A stretch of DNA of 6,553 nt from positions 1-6,553 of the forward strand of contig CAKUOV010000074.1 of NCBI GenBank assembly GCA_934670115.1, in the 5' to 3' direction. The notes beneath the pieces are model-generated. The model did no database searches and was not told where the DNA came from. It saw nothing but the letters and a program-made list of their open reading frames with translations. The position numbers and the translations under genes are program-made. Below are positions 1 to 6,445 of this stretch, piece by piece. This DNA comes from an uncultured Eggerthellaceae bacterium. GTDB taxonomy: Bacteria; Actinomycetota; Coriobacteriia; Coriobacteriales; Eggerthellaceae. Each line of letters begins with the position of its first letter. Within the stretch, counting starts at the first letter, position 1.

Positions 1-1890
1 AAGCAGGATAACCGCCACCGCCTTGCCCAAGTTGGCAAACGACACCACCAGCGAATAAATGAAGAACGTGAACGTTAGGCTGGACACCCAATAGCACACC
101 ATGAACAGCAGCGGATCGGTAACTTGCGCATGCAGGAAGAACATATTGCCCATTGCAAGAATGGTGCTTTGCGCAAACGAGATGAATGCGCAAATACCGA
201 AATGCCCGAAGAACTCGTGGCGCGGCTTGATAGCGCCCACTGCCGCGGTGGCCTGGTCGAGCACCTTTTGCGAAGAGCGCGGCTTAACGCCCACCATAAT
301 CAGCAAAGCGCCCACGAACATGCCGATAGTCGCATACAGAGGCATCATGGACGAGCCGAAGTTATCCGCCTGATACAAGGCATGGCGCTCAACACCAACA
401 GGGGCCGCCAACGCACTGGAAAGAACATCCAAGTTCGAACCAAGAAGCGCGCGTATCTCATCGACGTCTTCCGCGGAAAGCGCCGTAAGAATGCTTTCCG
501 ACACGTCATGAAGCGACGAAGACACAACCCTAAGCTTGCCCGCTACCGTCGTAAGCGTTGATGTGGCATCGCCCATGCCATTGCGCGCGGAATTCAAACT
601 GCTATTCAAATCATGCGCAGCACCCACCAGCGAACTTGAAAGCGTAGAAGCAGAAGAGCGCAGTTGGCTTATGGCGTCGGCTACTTCGTTGACTTTCGGA
701 CGCAACTGCTCTTCAATGACTTGTTTGAGCTCTTCAAGCGCCCCTTTTGCCAGGTCGATTCGATTTTGGATCAAATCGGGCTCTATGGGAACCTCGCCCG
801 CTTCAATGGCGTCCGCTGTATCGTACAAGCTCTGCTGAAGCTCCGTCATGCGCGCAATGGAAGCATCTGCGGCCACAATAGCCGCCGCGTTGCCTTCGGG
901 ATCTTCTTGCGCCATGGCATCACGCATGGCCTGATATTGCTCAATCTGAACGCCCAGGTTATCGGCTTGTTGGCGCAGCGCATCTGCGGTTTCTTGCGCG
1001 TTGGGCAGCTCGCCTTCGCCGGGAACGTTCGGGTCAATGGTGGACAAGTGGTCGATGCTTGCCTGAATGGCCGCAATCATGTCGTCAAGCGCTCTGTTCA
1101 GCGCGTCAACAACGTCTTGCGCATCGGACAAGCCATTGCTCACGATTCCCGTTACCTGCTGAGCCGAAGAGTACGTCTGAGACACCAGACCCGACGTGCC
1201 ATCAAGCACCGCCATGGATGAATTTGCCAGTGAAGCATACAGCTCCAAGACACTTGCCGTCTTGTCGATGCGCCCGCTCATGCCATCGATGTCTTGCGCC
1301 AAGGCGGCAATGCGACTTTGAACGTCAGCGTTATCCATGTACTGGCTCACCGACTGCGCAATCCCGAGCGCAATATCGGCAAGTGTTTCCGCAAACACTT
1401 CGTTGACCTGGTATGACACGCTATCGGCACCTTGCGAGGTAATCTTGGGCGCAATCGCGTTTTTCTTCTCATTCGTGTAATAAACCAGCGGGGCGCGCGT
1501 TCCATCGTCTTGGTAGAACGTGAGCATAGCACGTGAGAAACCTTCGGGAATTACCACGGCAGCGTAATAGCGGCCCGACATCGTGCCGTCAATCGCGTCA
1601 TCGGCCGATGTGAACACCCAGTTGATCTGGTCATTTGCGCGCAACGCCGACACCACTTGTTCGCCCACGTTTACTTTCAGCGGGAACAAATCGCTCTTGA
1701 AGCCTTCATCGTTGCTAGCAACAGCCACGGAAAGTTCACCGGTGTTATCGAACACGTTCCAACACGAAAGCACGTTGTACCAGGTGAAAAGCGAAGGCAT
1801 AAGCGCCAAGCCAATGGTGATGATGACCGTGACCACGTTGGAGAACAGCGCACACATCTCAAGGGAGAAGATCTTTGCAATTTTACGCAT
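1..1890 (-). CDS. YhgE/Pip domain membrane protein, second of a tandem pair (3' end beyond window)
   Basis: The frame is open from the ATG at 1890 to base 1, giving 630 residues without a stop; the C-terminus is missing. Seen: a basic N-terminus (MRKIAK), a membrane helix at about 18-40 ending in PSLFTWYNVL followed by FDNTG, then a large non-membrane region (about 41-513). This is rich in Ala, Ser, Gln and Asp and looks helical to coiled-coil from about 165 to 480. Further membrane segments lie at about 514-535, 562-588 and 592-617, and a fourth begins near 622. The basic loop 536-558 fits a cytoplasmic side. Known: the N-terminal WYN motif, long ectodomain and C-terminal ABC-2-like membrane block define the YhgE/Pip family, which includes Lactococcus Pip and is related to Bacillus YueB (both phage receptors) and to EsaA of type VII secretion. 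The cellular role is poorly defined. The start is fixed by a perfect Shine-Dalgarno and by homology with the upstream paralogue. It overlaps that gene by 8 bases. The family call is firm; any function beyond envelope protein/export is inference. Confidence 0.93.
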   Translation of the reverse strand, partial: MRKIAKIFSLEMCALFSNVVTVIITIGLALMPSLFTWYNVLSCWNVFDNTGELSVAVASNDEGFKSDLFPLKVNVGEQVVSALRANDQINWVFTSADDAIDGTMSGRYYAAVVIPEGFSRAMLTFYQDDGTRAPLVYYTNEKKNAIAPKITSQGADSVSYQVNEVFAETLADIALGIAQSVSQYMDNADVQSRIAALAQDIDGMSGRIDKTASVLELYASLANSSMAVLDGTSGLVSQTYSSAQQVTGIVSNGLSDAQDVVDALNRALDDMIAAIQASIDHLSTIDPNVPGEGELPNAQETADALRQQADNLGVQIEQYQAMRDAMAQEDPEGNAAAIVAADASIARMTELQQSLYDTADAIEAGEVPIEPDLIQNRIDLAKGALEELKQVIEEQLRPKVNEVADAISQLRSSASTLSSSLVGAAHDLNSSLNSARNGMGDATSTLTTVAGKLRVVSSSLHDVSESILTALSAEDVDEIRALLGSNLDVLSSALAAPVGVERHALYQADNFGSSMMPLYATIGMFVGALLIMVGVKPRSSQKVLDQATAAVGAIKPRHEFFGHFGICAFISFAQSTILAMGNMFFLHAQVTDPLLFMVCYWVSSLTFTFFIYSLVVSFANLGKAVAVILL

Positions 1891-4393
1891 GGCGCTCACC
1901 TCCTTCCGGAGTTGTTGATTCCGTGGGCGCGCAACGCCCTTCGTTCGCAGCAGCCGTTGGAGCAGCCGAAGCCGCCGTGGCAGGCGACACCTGCGCAGCG
2001 GGCGCATCGGACTCACCCGCCATCGATGCAACGGCAGAAATCGTTGCGCTCAGGGCGTTTACCGCAAGCGTTGCGTGGGCAGAAGCATCAGTCGCAGCGG
2101 CTGACGTGCGGCAATGGCTATCCTCTTTCGCATCGGCGTACAAACGCGACGAGTAAATCGAATGAAGTTCAGGCGTTTCCATATCGCCCAAAGAAAGCTG
2201 CCGCTCAAAACCTTCGCGCAGATTCTCGACAACCGTCAAGAACACCAGCAGCACCACCAAGCAAATAAGCCACACCGTAAGCAACGTCACCTTCTCGCCT
2301 ACCGTCAGGCCAAGCACAATGCCGAACACCACGGGAACAACCACACCAAAGACGATTGCGCCTTTGATCAAGCGCGGATACAGCGACTTGAAGTGCTCGT
2401 AGCGGCGCAGCATCTCTTCGCGATATTCCTCCTGGTCGGACAAGGCGCTCGTGATCCACGACAAGCGCAAGCCGCGCGCGGGAATCTCCACGTCTTCGCC
2501 GTTATAAATGCCGCTTTCACCCAGCTGCTTGGCAAACGTACGATTCACGCCCGCAAGCGAGGGGCGCAGGCACACGCCCAGCACCAAGAAAACCACGAAA
2601 TACAGTGCCAACATGGCAATATCATGAACGTACGCAAGACCATAGAAGCCGCAAATTGCCTCACGCAGGGCGCCAATGCCATACGTGAAGGGGAAAAACG
2701 GGCTGATAGCCTGATAGAAGCCAGCCATCATCTCAATAGGATACAAGCCCGTAGCGGAAGGAATCTGCATGAACACCAAAATGATGCAGAGACCTTTTCC
2801 TACGTGCTGGAACAGCACGGAAAGCGCGTAAATGATGCTTAAGTACGCAAGCGAAGCCATAGCCGAGGCAAAATACATTGCGCCGACGCTTTGCGCATGC
2901 ACTCCCAAAAATATCAGGCCCGTGCAGCAAATGGCCGATTGCAATACCGCAAAGAGCGAGAACATGATGAAACGACTCACGTAGCGCTGCGCCACCGTGA
3001 GGTTCTTTATGCCTTCGGCGTCCACTTCTTGCCGCATGATAACCAGAAGCATGAACGCGCCAATCCAGAACGTCAAGTTGATGAACAGCGGCGCCATGGC
3101 AAAGCCGTAGACTTCCACTTCATAGAGCTTTTCGGTCACAACGGTCGTGGGCGAGCTCATGAAGTTCGCAATGGCATCGGAATCAAGCGTGCCGTTTTCC
3201 ACCAGCGACGTAATAGCATTCGAACCCGCCAAGCTTAGAAGGCTCACTTTCAGCGTAGTCAAATCACCCGAGAGAGTTTCAAGCAACTCGTCGGTTTGGC
3301 CCAATGCATCATGCGCGGTATCAAGCGCGCTATCAAGGGAGTCTAAAACGGTTTTCGCCTGGTCAATAAGCAATTGCTGGCTGGAAGTCGTTGCCTGAAG
3401 CTGAGCCGATGCCGACGTCATATTGCCCAAACCCTGCGTTACCGCGGGAATCATGGTGCCGAAAAACGCTTCCGAACACTTCTCCAACGCAGAGATTGCA
3501 GCCGTTAGCTCTTCGCCATAGCCCGCCGCCTGCGCCACATCTTCCAGAGCGTACAATGCCGTGAGCGCTTTGTTCACGGCTTCCATGGCCACGGGCGTAA
3601 TGTCAACAAGCGCCTGCTGCACTTCGGACGTTTTCTGGGAAACTTCTCCCAAGTCGCCCTGCACCGCATCAAGTGCCTGCCGCGCTTCGTCAAGAGCGGC
3701 CAGTGCATCGGAACGCATATTTTGCGCCTGGTAGATGGTACTGTTGACATCCGAGAGCTGCGAGCGCGCCTGCGCCACCGCAAGAATTGCATCCTCTACC
3801 TGCATCGATGCTTCAGAGCTGCCTTGGCTTATGGCCTCCTGGGACTCGCCGAGCGCCTGAGTAATTGCCTCAACTACAATATCGCTTACCGTTTTCACGA
3901 ACGTGGAATTAATGGTTTCTTCAAGCGTGGTGGAACCGGCATCGGTGATTTTAGGAGACACCGGACCTGTTTTCATATTCACGTAATACTGGATGTTCGG
4001 CTGCTGGAAATCGCCCGAAAGCAGCGTGAGAAGATTTTCGGTGAAGTTCTCGGGGATGACAAACACCGCATAATCGCGCCCTGCCTCTAGATCGGCCATG
4101 GCGGTATCGTAATCAGTGAATTGCCAGTTCAACTGGTCGTTTTCATGCAGCGCATCAATAATGAGCGCACCCACGTCAAGATCACCCGTAAGCTCGTGCG
4201 ATCCGCCCTTGTCCTGGTTGACCACTGCCACGCGCATATTGCCCGTGTTGTTGTAGGGATCCCAAAAGCCCAGCACGTTGTACCACGTGTACAGCGAGGG
4301 CAGAACCAAAAGCGCCAGCACAACCACAATTGCCGCAGGAGCTTTGAACAGACGAATGAAATCGCGCTTGAGGATTGCCAGCACGTTTCTCAT
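1883..4393 (-). CDS. YhgE/Pip domain membrane protein with extended C-terminus, first of a tandem pair
   Basis: Complete 836-aa protein. Seen in order: a basic cytoplasmic start; a membrane helix at about 18-40 ending in the hallmark LPSLYTWYNVLGFWDPYNNTG; then VAVVNQDKGG (55-64), typical of the YhgE/Pip N-terminal domain. An extracytoplasmic region to about 430 follows, rich in Ala, Gln and Ser with coiled-coil character at about 195-390. Membrane helices lie at about 431-453, 475-497, 504-528, 534-553 and 588-610. After a roughly 65-residue charged loop, two more appear at about 677-698 and 702-723. Residues about 755-836 form a low-complexity Ala/Thr/Ser tail, predicted cytoplasmic. Charges obey positive-inside. 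Known: family members reach the envelope through this N-helix, ectodomain and ABC-2-like membrane block; some serve as phage receptors, and the native role is unsettled. The extra helix pair and tail look like an extension of the usual fold. I chose the ATG at 4393 because it has an AGGAAGG site and places the basic start correctly; the in-frame ATG at 4495 has neither. The gene overlaps the next by 8 bases, so the two proteins may work as a pair. Confidence 0.93.
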   Translation of the reverse strand: MRNVLAILKRDFIRLFKAPAAIVVVLALLVLPSLYTWYNVLGFWDPYNNTGNMRVAVVNQDKGGSHELTGDLDVGALIIDALHENDQLNWQFTDYDTAMADLEAGRDYAVFVIPENFTENLLTLLSGDFQQPNIQYYVNMKTGPVSPKITDAGSTTLEETINSTFVKTVSDIVVEAITQALGESQEAISQGSSEASMQVEDAILAVAQARSQLSDVNSTIYQAQNMRSDALAALDEARQALDAVQGDLGEVSQKTSEVQQALVDITPVAMEAVNKALTALYALEDVAQAAGYGEELTAAISALEKCSEAFFGTMIPAVTQGLGNMTSASAQLQATTSSQQLLIDQAKTVLDSLDSALDTAHDALGQTDELLETLSGDLTTLKVSLLSLAGSNAITSLVENGTLDSDAIANFMSSPTTVVTEKLYEVEVYGFAMAPLFINLTFWIGAFMLLVIMRQEVDAEGIKNLTVAQRYVSRFIMFSLFAVLQSAICCTGLIFLGVHAQSVGAMYFASAMASLAYLSIIYALSVLFQHVGKGLCIILVFMQIPSATGLYPIEMMAGFYQAISPFFPFTYGIGALREAICGFYGLAYVHDIAMLALYFVVFLVLGVCLRPSLAGVNRTFAKQLGESGIYNGEDVEIPARGLRLSWITSALSDQEEYREEMLRRYEHFKSLYPRLIKGAIVFGVVVPVVFGIVLGLTVGEKVTLLTVWLICLVVLLVFLTVVENLREGFERQLSLGDMETPELHSIYSSRLYADAKEDSHCRTSAAATDASAHATLAVNALSATISAVASMAGESDAPAAQVSPATAASAAPTAAANEGRCAPTESTTPEGGERHA
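1896..1905 (-). promoter_or_regulatory. Perfect Shine-Dalgarno for the second YhgE/Pip gene
   Basis: Read on the minus strand the site is AAGGAGGTGA, a ten-base match to the usual 16S anti-Shine-Dalgarno, followed by a 5-base spacer (GCGCC) and the ATG at 1890. It lies inside the last codons of the upstream gene. It fixes the start and suggests strong initiation in addition to coupling through the 8-base overlap. Confidence 0.9.
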
Positions 4394-4404
4394 GGATCTT
4401 ATAA

Positions 4405-4411
4405 CCTTCCT
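4405..4411 (-). promoter_or_regulatory. Shine-Dalgarno deciding the start of the first YhgE/Pip gene
   Basis: The minus strand reads AGGAAGG followed by 11 bases and the ATG at 4393. The spacing is slightly long but acceptable. The alternative in-frame ATG at 4495 is preceded by a T-run with no purine-rich site, so this element supports the shorter, 836-residue protein. Confidence 0.7.
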
Positions 4412-4464
4412 ATCGAAATTGAAGCGCACGGGCGCGCTTGTACGCAAGCAACCACTGTGCACAA

Positions 4465-4472
4465 CAAGACAC
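4465..4472 (+). promoter_or_regulatory. CAAGACAC element on the leftward-operon side
   Basis: The octamer CAAGACAC here is identical to the core of the copies at 4769 and 4831 next to the rightward promoter. It lies 72 bases upstream of the leftward ATG (4393), beside the TGTGCACA palindrome and the 20-base inverted repeat. It is a candidate half-site through which the XRE regulator could act on the YhgE/Pip operon. The role is inferred only from sequence identity and position. Confidence 0.4.
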
Positions 4473-4476
4473 AAAA

Positions 4477-4496
4477 CATGCACATACGGGTGCATG
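4477..4496. repeat. Perfect 7-bp inverted repeat upstream of the YhgE/Pip operon
   Basis: CATGCAC (4477-4483) and GTGCATG (4490-4496) are perfect reverse complements separated by six bases. The neighbouring palindrome TGTGCACA (4456-4463) shares the GTGCA core. The position, 84-103 bases before the leftward start, suits an operator or a leader hairpin. There is no U-tract to suggest a terminator on the minus strand. Confidence 0.5.
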
Positions 4497-4760
4497 GAAA
4501 AAATCGCTATTCCAAGTTATTTTAGTAACCTTCAAGCAAAATAATTCGCTCAAAAGGAAAAGCGTATACTTTCCGTAAAATTGTAAATGCCCAGCTTCAG
4601 GGCGAATTTCATCACAGACAACATTTCTTCAGCAGTAATACTCAGATTGAATTTAAGTGGGTCGAAACTTGCCGGTGATTTGCGATGGCCGGGCTTTGCG
4701 CAATGCATCGCCGTCCGCGCACAGGGGTTCTTTCGACGGGCCATCATTTTTTGCGGTGAA

Positions 4761-4775
4761 TGTCTTGGCAAGACA
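4761..4775. promoter_or_regulatory. 15-bp palindromic candidate operator TGTCTTG-G-CAAGACA
   Basis: TGTCTTG and CAAGACA are perfect inverted arms around a single G, the kind of compact dyad used by dimeric XRE/Cro-type regulators. It overlaps a second small dyad, CAAGA-CACT-TCTTG (4769-4782). The right arm extends to CAAGACACTT, which recurs exactly at 4831-4840. The dyad lies about 60 bases upstream of the rightward -35 box. An operator for the adjacent XRE protein is inferred. Confidence 0.55.
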
Positions 4776-4821
4776 CTTCTTGACGATTCTTTGAATTTTT
4801 CAGCCACTCCCCTTCTGCTCG

Positions 4822-4850
4822 TTGTTTTTTCAAGACACTTTTCGTATAGT
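4822..4850 (+). promoter_or_regulatory. Sigma70-type promoter of the XRE-aminotransferase gene
   Basis: The -35 box is TTGTTT (4822-4827), followed by a 17-base spacer and the -10 box TATAGT (4845-4850). Transcription would begin near 4857, leaving an unusually short leader of about 17 bases before the ATG. The spacer contains a CAAGACAC element, so a bound regulator would block polymerase directly. Confidence 0.7.
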
Positions 4851-4858
4851 GAAGACAC
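4831..4858 (+). repeat. Direct repeat CAAGACAC / GAAGACAC, 20-bp period, spanning the -10 box
   Basis: CAAGACAC (4831-4838) and GAAGACAC (4851-4858) differ only in the first base and start exactly 20 bases apart, about two helical turns. They place the -10 box between them. Both resemble the right arm of the palindrome at 4761-4775. A tandem head-to-tail operator for autoregulation is a reasonable inference. Confidence 0.5.
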
Positions 4859-4861
4859 AAC

Positions 4862-4867
4862 AGGAGG
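4862..4867 (+). promoter_or_regulatory. Shine-Dalgarno of the XRE-aminotransferase gene
   Basis: AGGAGG with a 6-base spacer to the ATG at 4874. It sits within a few bases of the predicted transcription start and firmly sets the start of the helix-turn-helix domain. Confidence 0.85.
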
Positions 4868-4873
4868 TCATCT

Positions 4874-6445
4874 ATGGAAATCGGACGAAAGATAAAAGAG
4901 GCTCGAACCGCAAAAGGCCTCACCCAGCAAGAGCTGGGCGACCAGATTGGCGTGCAGAAATCCGCCATTGCGAAATACGAAAGCGGACGCGTGGTCAACA
5001 TCAAAAGAAGCACGCTCCAAAAAATCGCGCATGCGCTTGACCTTGCGCCCTCGGAGCTGATTTTCGACGAAGCTCCCCACGAAAGCAAAGCAACCGCACG
5101 AGCCGCCGAAGACACCACCAGCGTTGCGGCAGCAACCGATACAGCGCTCATCAGCGCAAATGCCGCTGCATCCGTATCTTCTCCTTCTTCTTCCTGTTCG
5201 ACAAACCCCACACCAGAAAGGTGCACCATGAGAACATTCAGCAAATCCACGAAACTCAATAACGTGTTGTACGATGTCCGCGGCCCCGTTGTTGACGAGG
5301 CAGCGCGGATGGAAGCGCAAGGCGCCTCTATCCTGAAGCTCAACATTGGCAATCCTGCGCCGTTCGGTTTCCGCACGCCCGATGAAGTGGTGTACGACAT
5401 GAGCCGCCAGCTTACGAACTGCGAAGGCTACTCCGACGCAAAGGGCCTGTATTCTGCACGCAAGGCGATCATGCACTATTCCCAGATCAAAGGCCTACCT
5501 AACGTTGATATCGAGCACATTTACACGGGAAACGGCGTAAGCGAGCTTATCAATCTGTGCATGAGCGCGCTTCTAAACGATGGCGACGAGATTCTGATTC
5601 CCTCCCCCGATTACCCACTGTGGACCGCCTGTGCCACACTTGCCGGCGGCAAGGCCGTCCACTACCTTTGCGACGAAGAATCCGATTGGTACCCCGACAT
5701 CGACGACATGCGCGCAAAAATCACGCCGAAAACAAAGGCTATCGTTATCATCAACCCGAACAACCCCACTGGCGCGCTGTATCCGCGCGAAATTCTCGAA
5801 AAGATCGTCGATTTGGCGCGCGAGTTCCAGCTCATGATCTTCTCGGACGAAATTTACGACCGCCTGTGCTTCGACGGCCTGAAACATGAATCCATTGCAA
5901 GCTTGGCGCCTGACGTGTTCTGCGTAACGTTTTCCGGCCTGAGCAAGTCGCACATGATTGCCGGCTACCGCATTGGCTGGATGGTGCTTTCCGGCAACCT
6001 GAATGCCGCGCGCGACTACATTGAAGGCATCAACATGCTTTCCAACATGCGCTTATGCTCGAACGTGCCGGCGCAATCCATTGTGCAAACCGCGCTGTGG
6101 GGGCACCAGAGCGTGGAAAGCTACGTTGTACCCGGCGGTCGCGTATACGAGCAGCGCGAATACATCTACAAGGCGCTCAATGACATTCCCGGCATTTCTG
6201 CCGTGAAGCCAAACGCCGCGTTCTACATCTTCCCGAAGATCGATATCAAGCGCTTCAACATCACAAACGACGAACAATTCGCGCTTGACCTGCTGAAAGA
6301 AAAGAAGATTCTGCTTATCCATGGCGGCGGCTTCAACTGGCAGCAGCCCGATCACTTCCGCGTGGTGTACTTGCCGCAGATGGACGTGCTCAAGGAATGC
6401 ATGGGCAAGCTAAGCGACTTTATGAGCCACTACCGCCAAGCATAA
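4874..6445 (+). CDS. alaA: XRE helix-turn-helix fused to AlaA-like alanine aminotransferase
   Basis: A single 523-aa open frame with a strong promoter and Shine-Dalgarno. Residues about 5-65 are an XRE/Cro-type domain: TQQELGDQIGVQKSAIAKYE gives the helix-turn-helix, followed by LQKIAHALDLAPSEL. Residues about 66-118 are a low-complexity Ala/Ser/Thr linker. Residues 119-523 (405 aa) match E. coli AlaA in length and motifs from memory: NIGNPAPFGF (157-166), GNGVSEL (219-225), DYPLW (246-250), NPNNPTG (294-300), SDEIYD (324-329), GLSK with the PLP Schiff-base lysine at 358, the AGYR arginine at 366 and the substrate-carboxylate arginine at about 496. Known: AlaA makes alanine from pyruvate and glutamate as a PLP-dependent fold-type I dimer in the cytoplasm. 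All expected catalytic residues are present, so the enzyme is probably active. The fusion recalls MocR/GabR regulators, which use a GntR-type domain instead. It may be enzyme, regulator or both, and is probably autoregulated through the CAAGACA elements. The symbol applies to the enzyme domain only. Confidence 0.93.
   Translation: MEIGRKIKEARTAKGLTQQELGDQIGVQKSAIAKYESGRVVNIKRSTLQKIAHALDLAPSELIFDEAPHESKATARAAEDTTSVAAATDTALISANAAASVSSPSSSCSTNPTPERCTMRTFSKSTKLNNVLYDVRGPVVDEAARMEAQGASILKLNIGNPAPFGFRTPDEVVYDMSRQLTNCEGYSDAKGLYSARKAIMHYSQIKGLPNVDIEHIYTGNGVSELINLCMSALLNDGDEILIPSPDYPLWTACATLAGGKAVHYLCDEESDWYPDIDDMRAKITPKTKAIVIINPNNPTGALYPREILEKIVDLAREFQLMIFSDEIYDRLCFDGLKHESIASLAPDVFCVTFSGLSKSHMIAGYRIGWMVLSGNLNAARDYIEGINMLSNMRLCSNVPAQSIVQTALWGHQSVESYVVPGGRVYEQREYIYKALNDIPGISAVKPNAAFYIFPKIDIKRFNITNDEQFALDLLKEKKILLIHGGGFNWQQPDHFRVVYLPQMDVLKECMGKLSDFMSHYRQA
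5215..5230 (+). promoter_or_regulatory. Possible internal ribosome-binding site and ATG at the domain junction
   Basis: AGAAAGG (5215-5221), a 6-base spacer and an in-frame ATG at 5228 (residue 119) fall exactly where free-standing AlaA proteins begin. Translation here would give a 405-aa aminotransferase without the DNA-binding domain. The Shine-Dalgarno is moderate, weaker than the AGGAGG used for the full frame. Use of this start is unproven. Confidence 0.45.

Larger units (their letters stand above)
4394..4873. other. Divergent intergenic regulatory region
   Basis: These 480 bases separate the starts of the leftward YhgE/Pip operon and the rightward XRE-aminotransferase gene. The part near 4500-4640 is markedly AT-richer than the genes. 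It holds a promoter for the rightward gene, repeated CAAGACA elements at both ends, and inverted repeats at 4436-4449 (GCTTG/CAAGC), 4456-4463 (TGTGCACA) and 4477-4496. A further dyad, GCGATG/CATCGC, lies at 4682-4687 and 4706-4711 with an 18-base loop. I could not find a convincing sigma70 promoter for the leftward operon. A weak possibility is a minus-strand TTGTGC, 16 bases, TACAAG arrangement at about 4439-4466. No convincing gene is present. Confidence 0.85.

Noticed and set aside
1246..1255. CAAGACACTT inside the second YhgE/Pip gene, and TGTCTTG at 1290-1296
   Set aside because: These match the operator-like element but lie deep in coding DNA without dyad or promoter context; chance matches are expected at this length.
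124..2268. Several plus-strand frames of 90-203 codons opposite the YhgE/Pip genes (e.g. 664-1221, 1657-2268)
   Set aside because: They are antisense shadows of clearly coding minus-strand sequence, with Arg/His/Gln-rich nonsense composition and no domain.
4394..4495. 34-residue N-terminal extension of the first YhgE/Pip protein from the ATG at 4495
   Set aside because: No Shine-Dalgarno before it, the ATG lies in the inverted repeat, and family proteins start with the short basic stretch found at 4393.
4556..4574. GGAAA/TTTCC dyad around GTATAC, with a TATACT that resembles a -10 box
   Set aside because: No suitable -35 box on either strand, and the central palindrome is not centred on the outer arms.
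4550..4858. Minus-strand 102-codon frame in the intergenic region (GTG start)
   Set aside because: It has no ribosome-binding site and overlaps the rightward promoter and operators. Its C-terminal half (ITAEEMLSVMKFALKLGI) looks somewhat protein-like, so a decayed gene fragment is possible but unsupported.
4587..4895. Plus-strand 102-codon frame running into the XRE gene
   Set aside because: It crosses the promoter and Shine-Dalgarno of the XRE fusion, shows no recognisable domain and has no good ribosome-binding site.
5100..5230. Possibility that the XRE and AlaA parts are separate genes fused by a sequencing error
   Set aside because: The frame is continuous across the linker, with biased Ala/Ser/Thr composition typical of real linkers, and no stop or frame change is seen. 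It cannot be fully excluded without relatives.
4744..5476. Minus-strand frames of about 200 codons opposite the XRE-aminotransferase gene
   Set aside because: They are shadows of a gene with catalytic motifs intact in the other frame; no start signals or domains.
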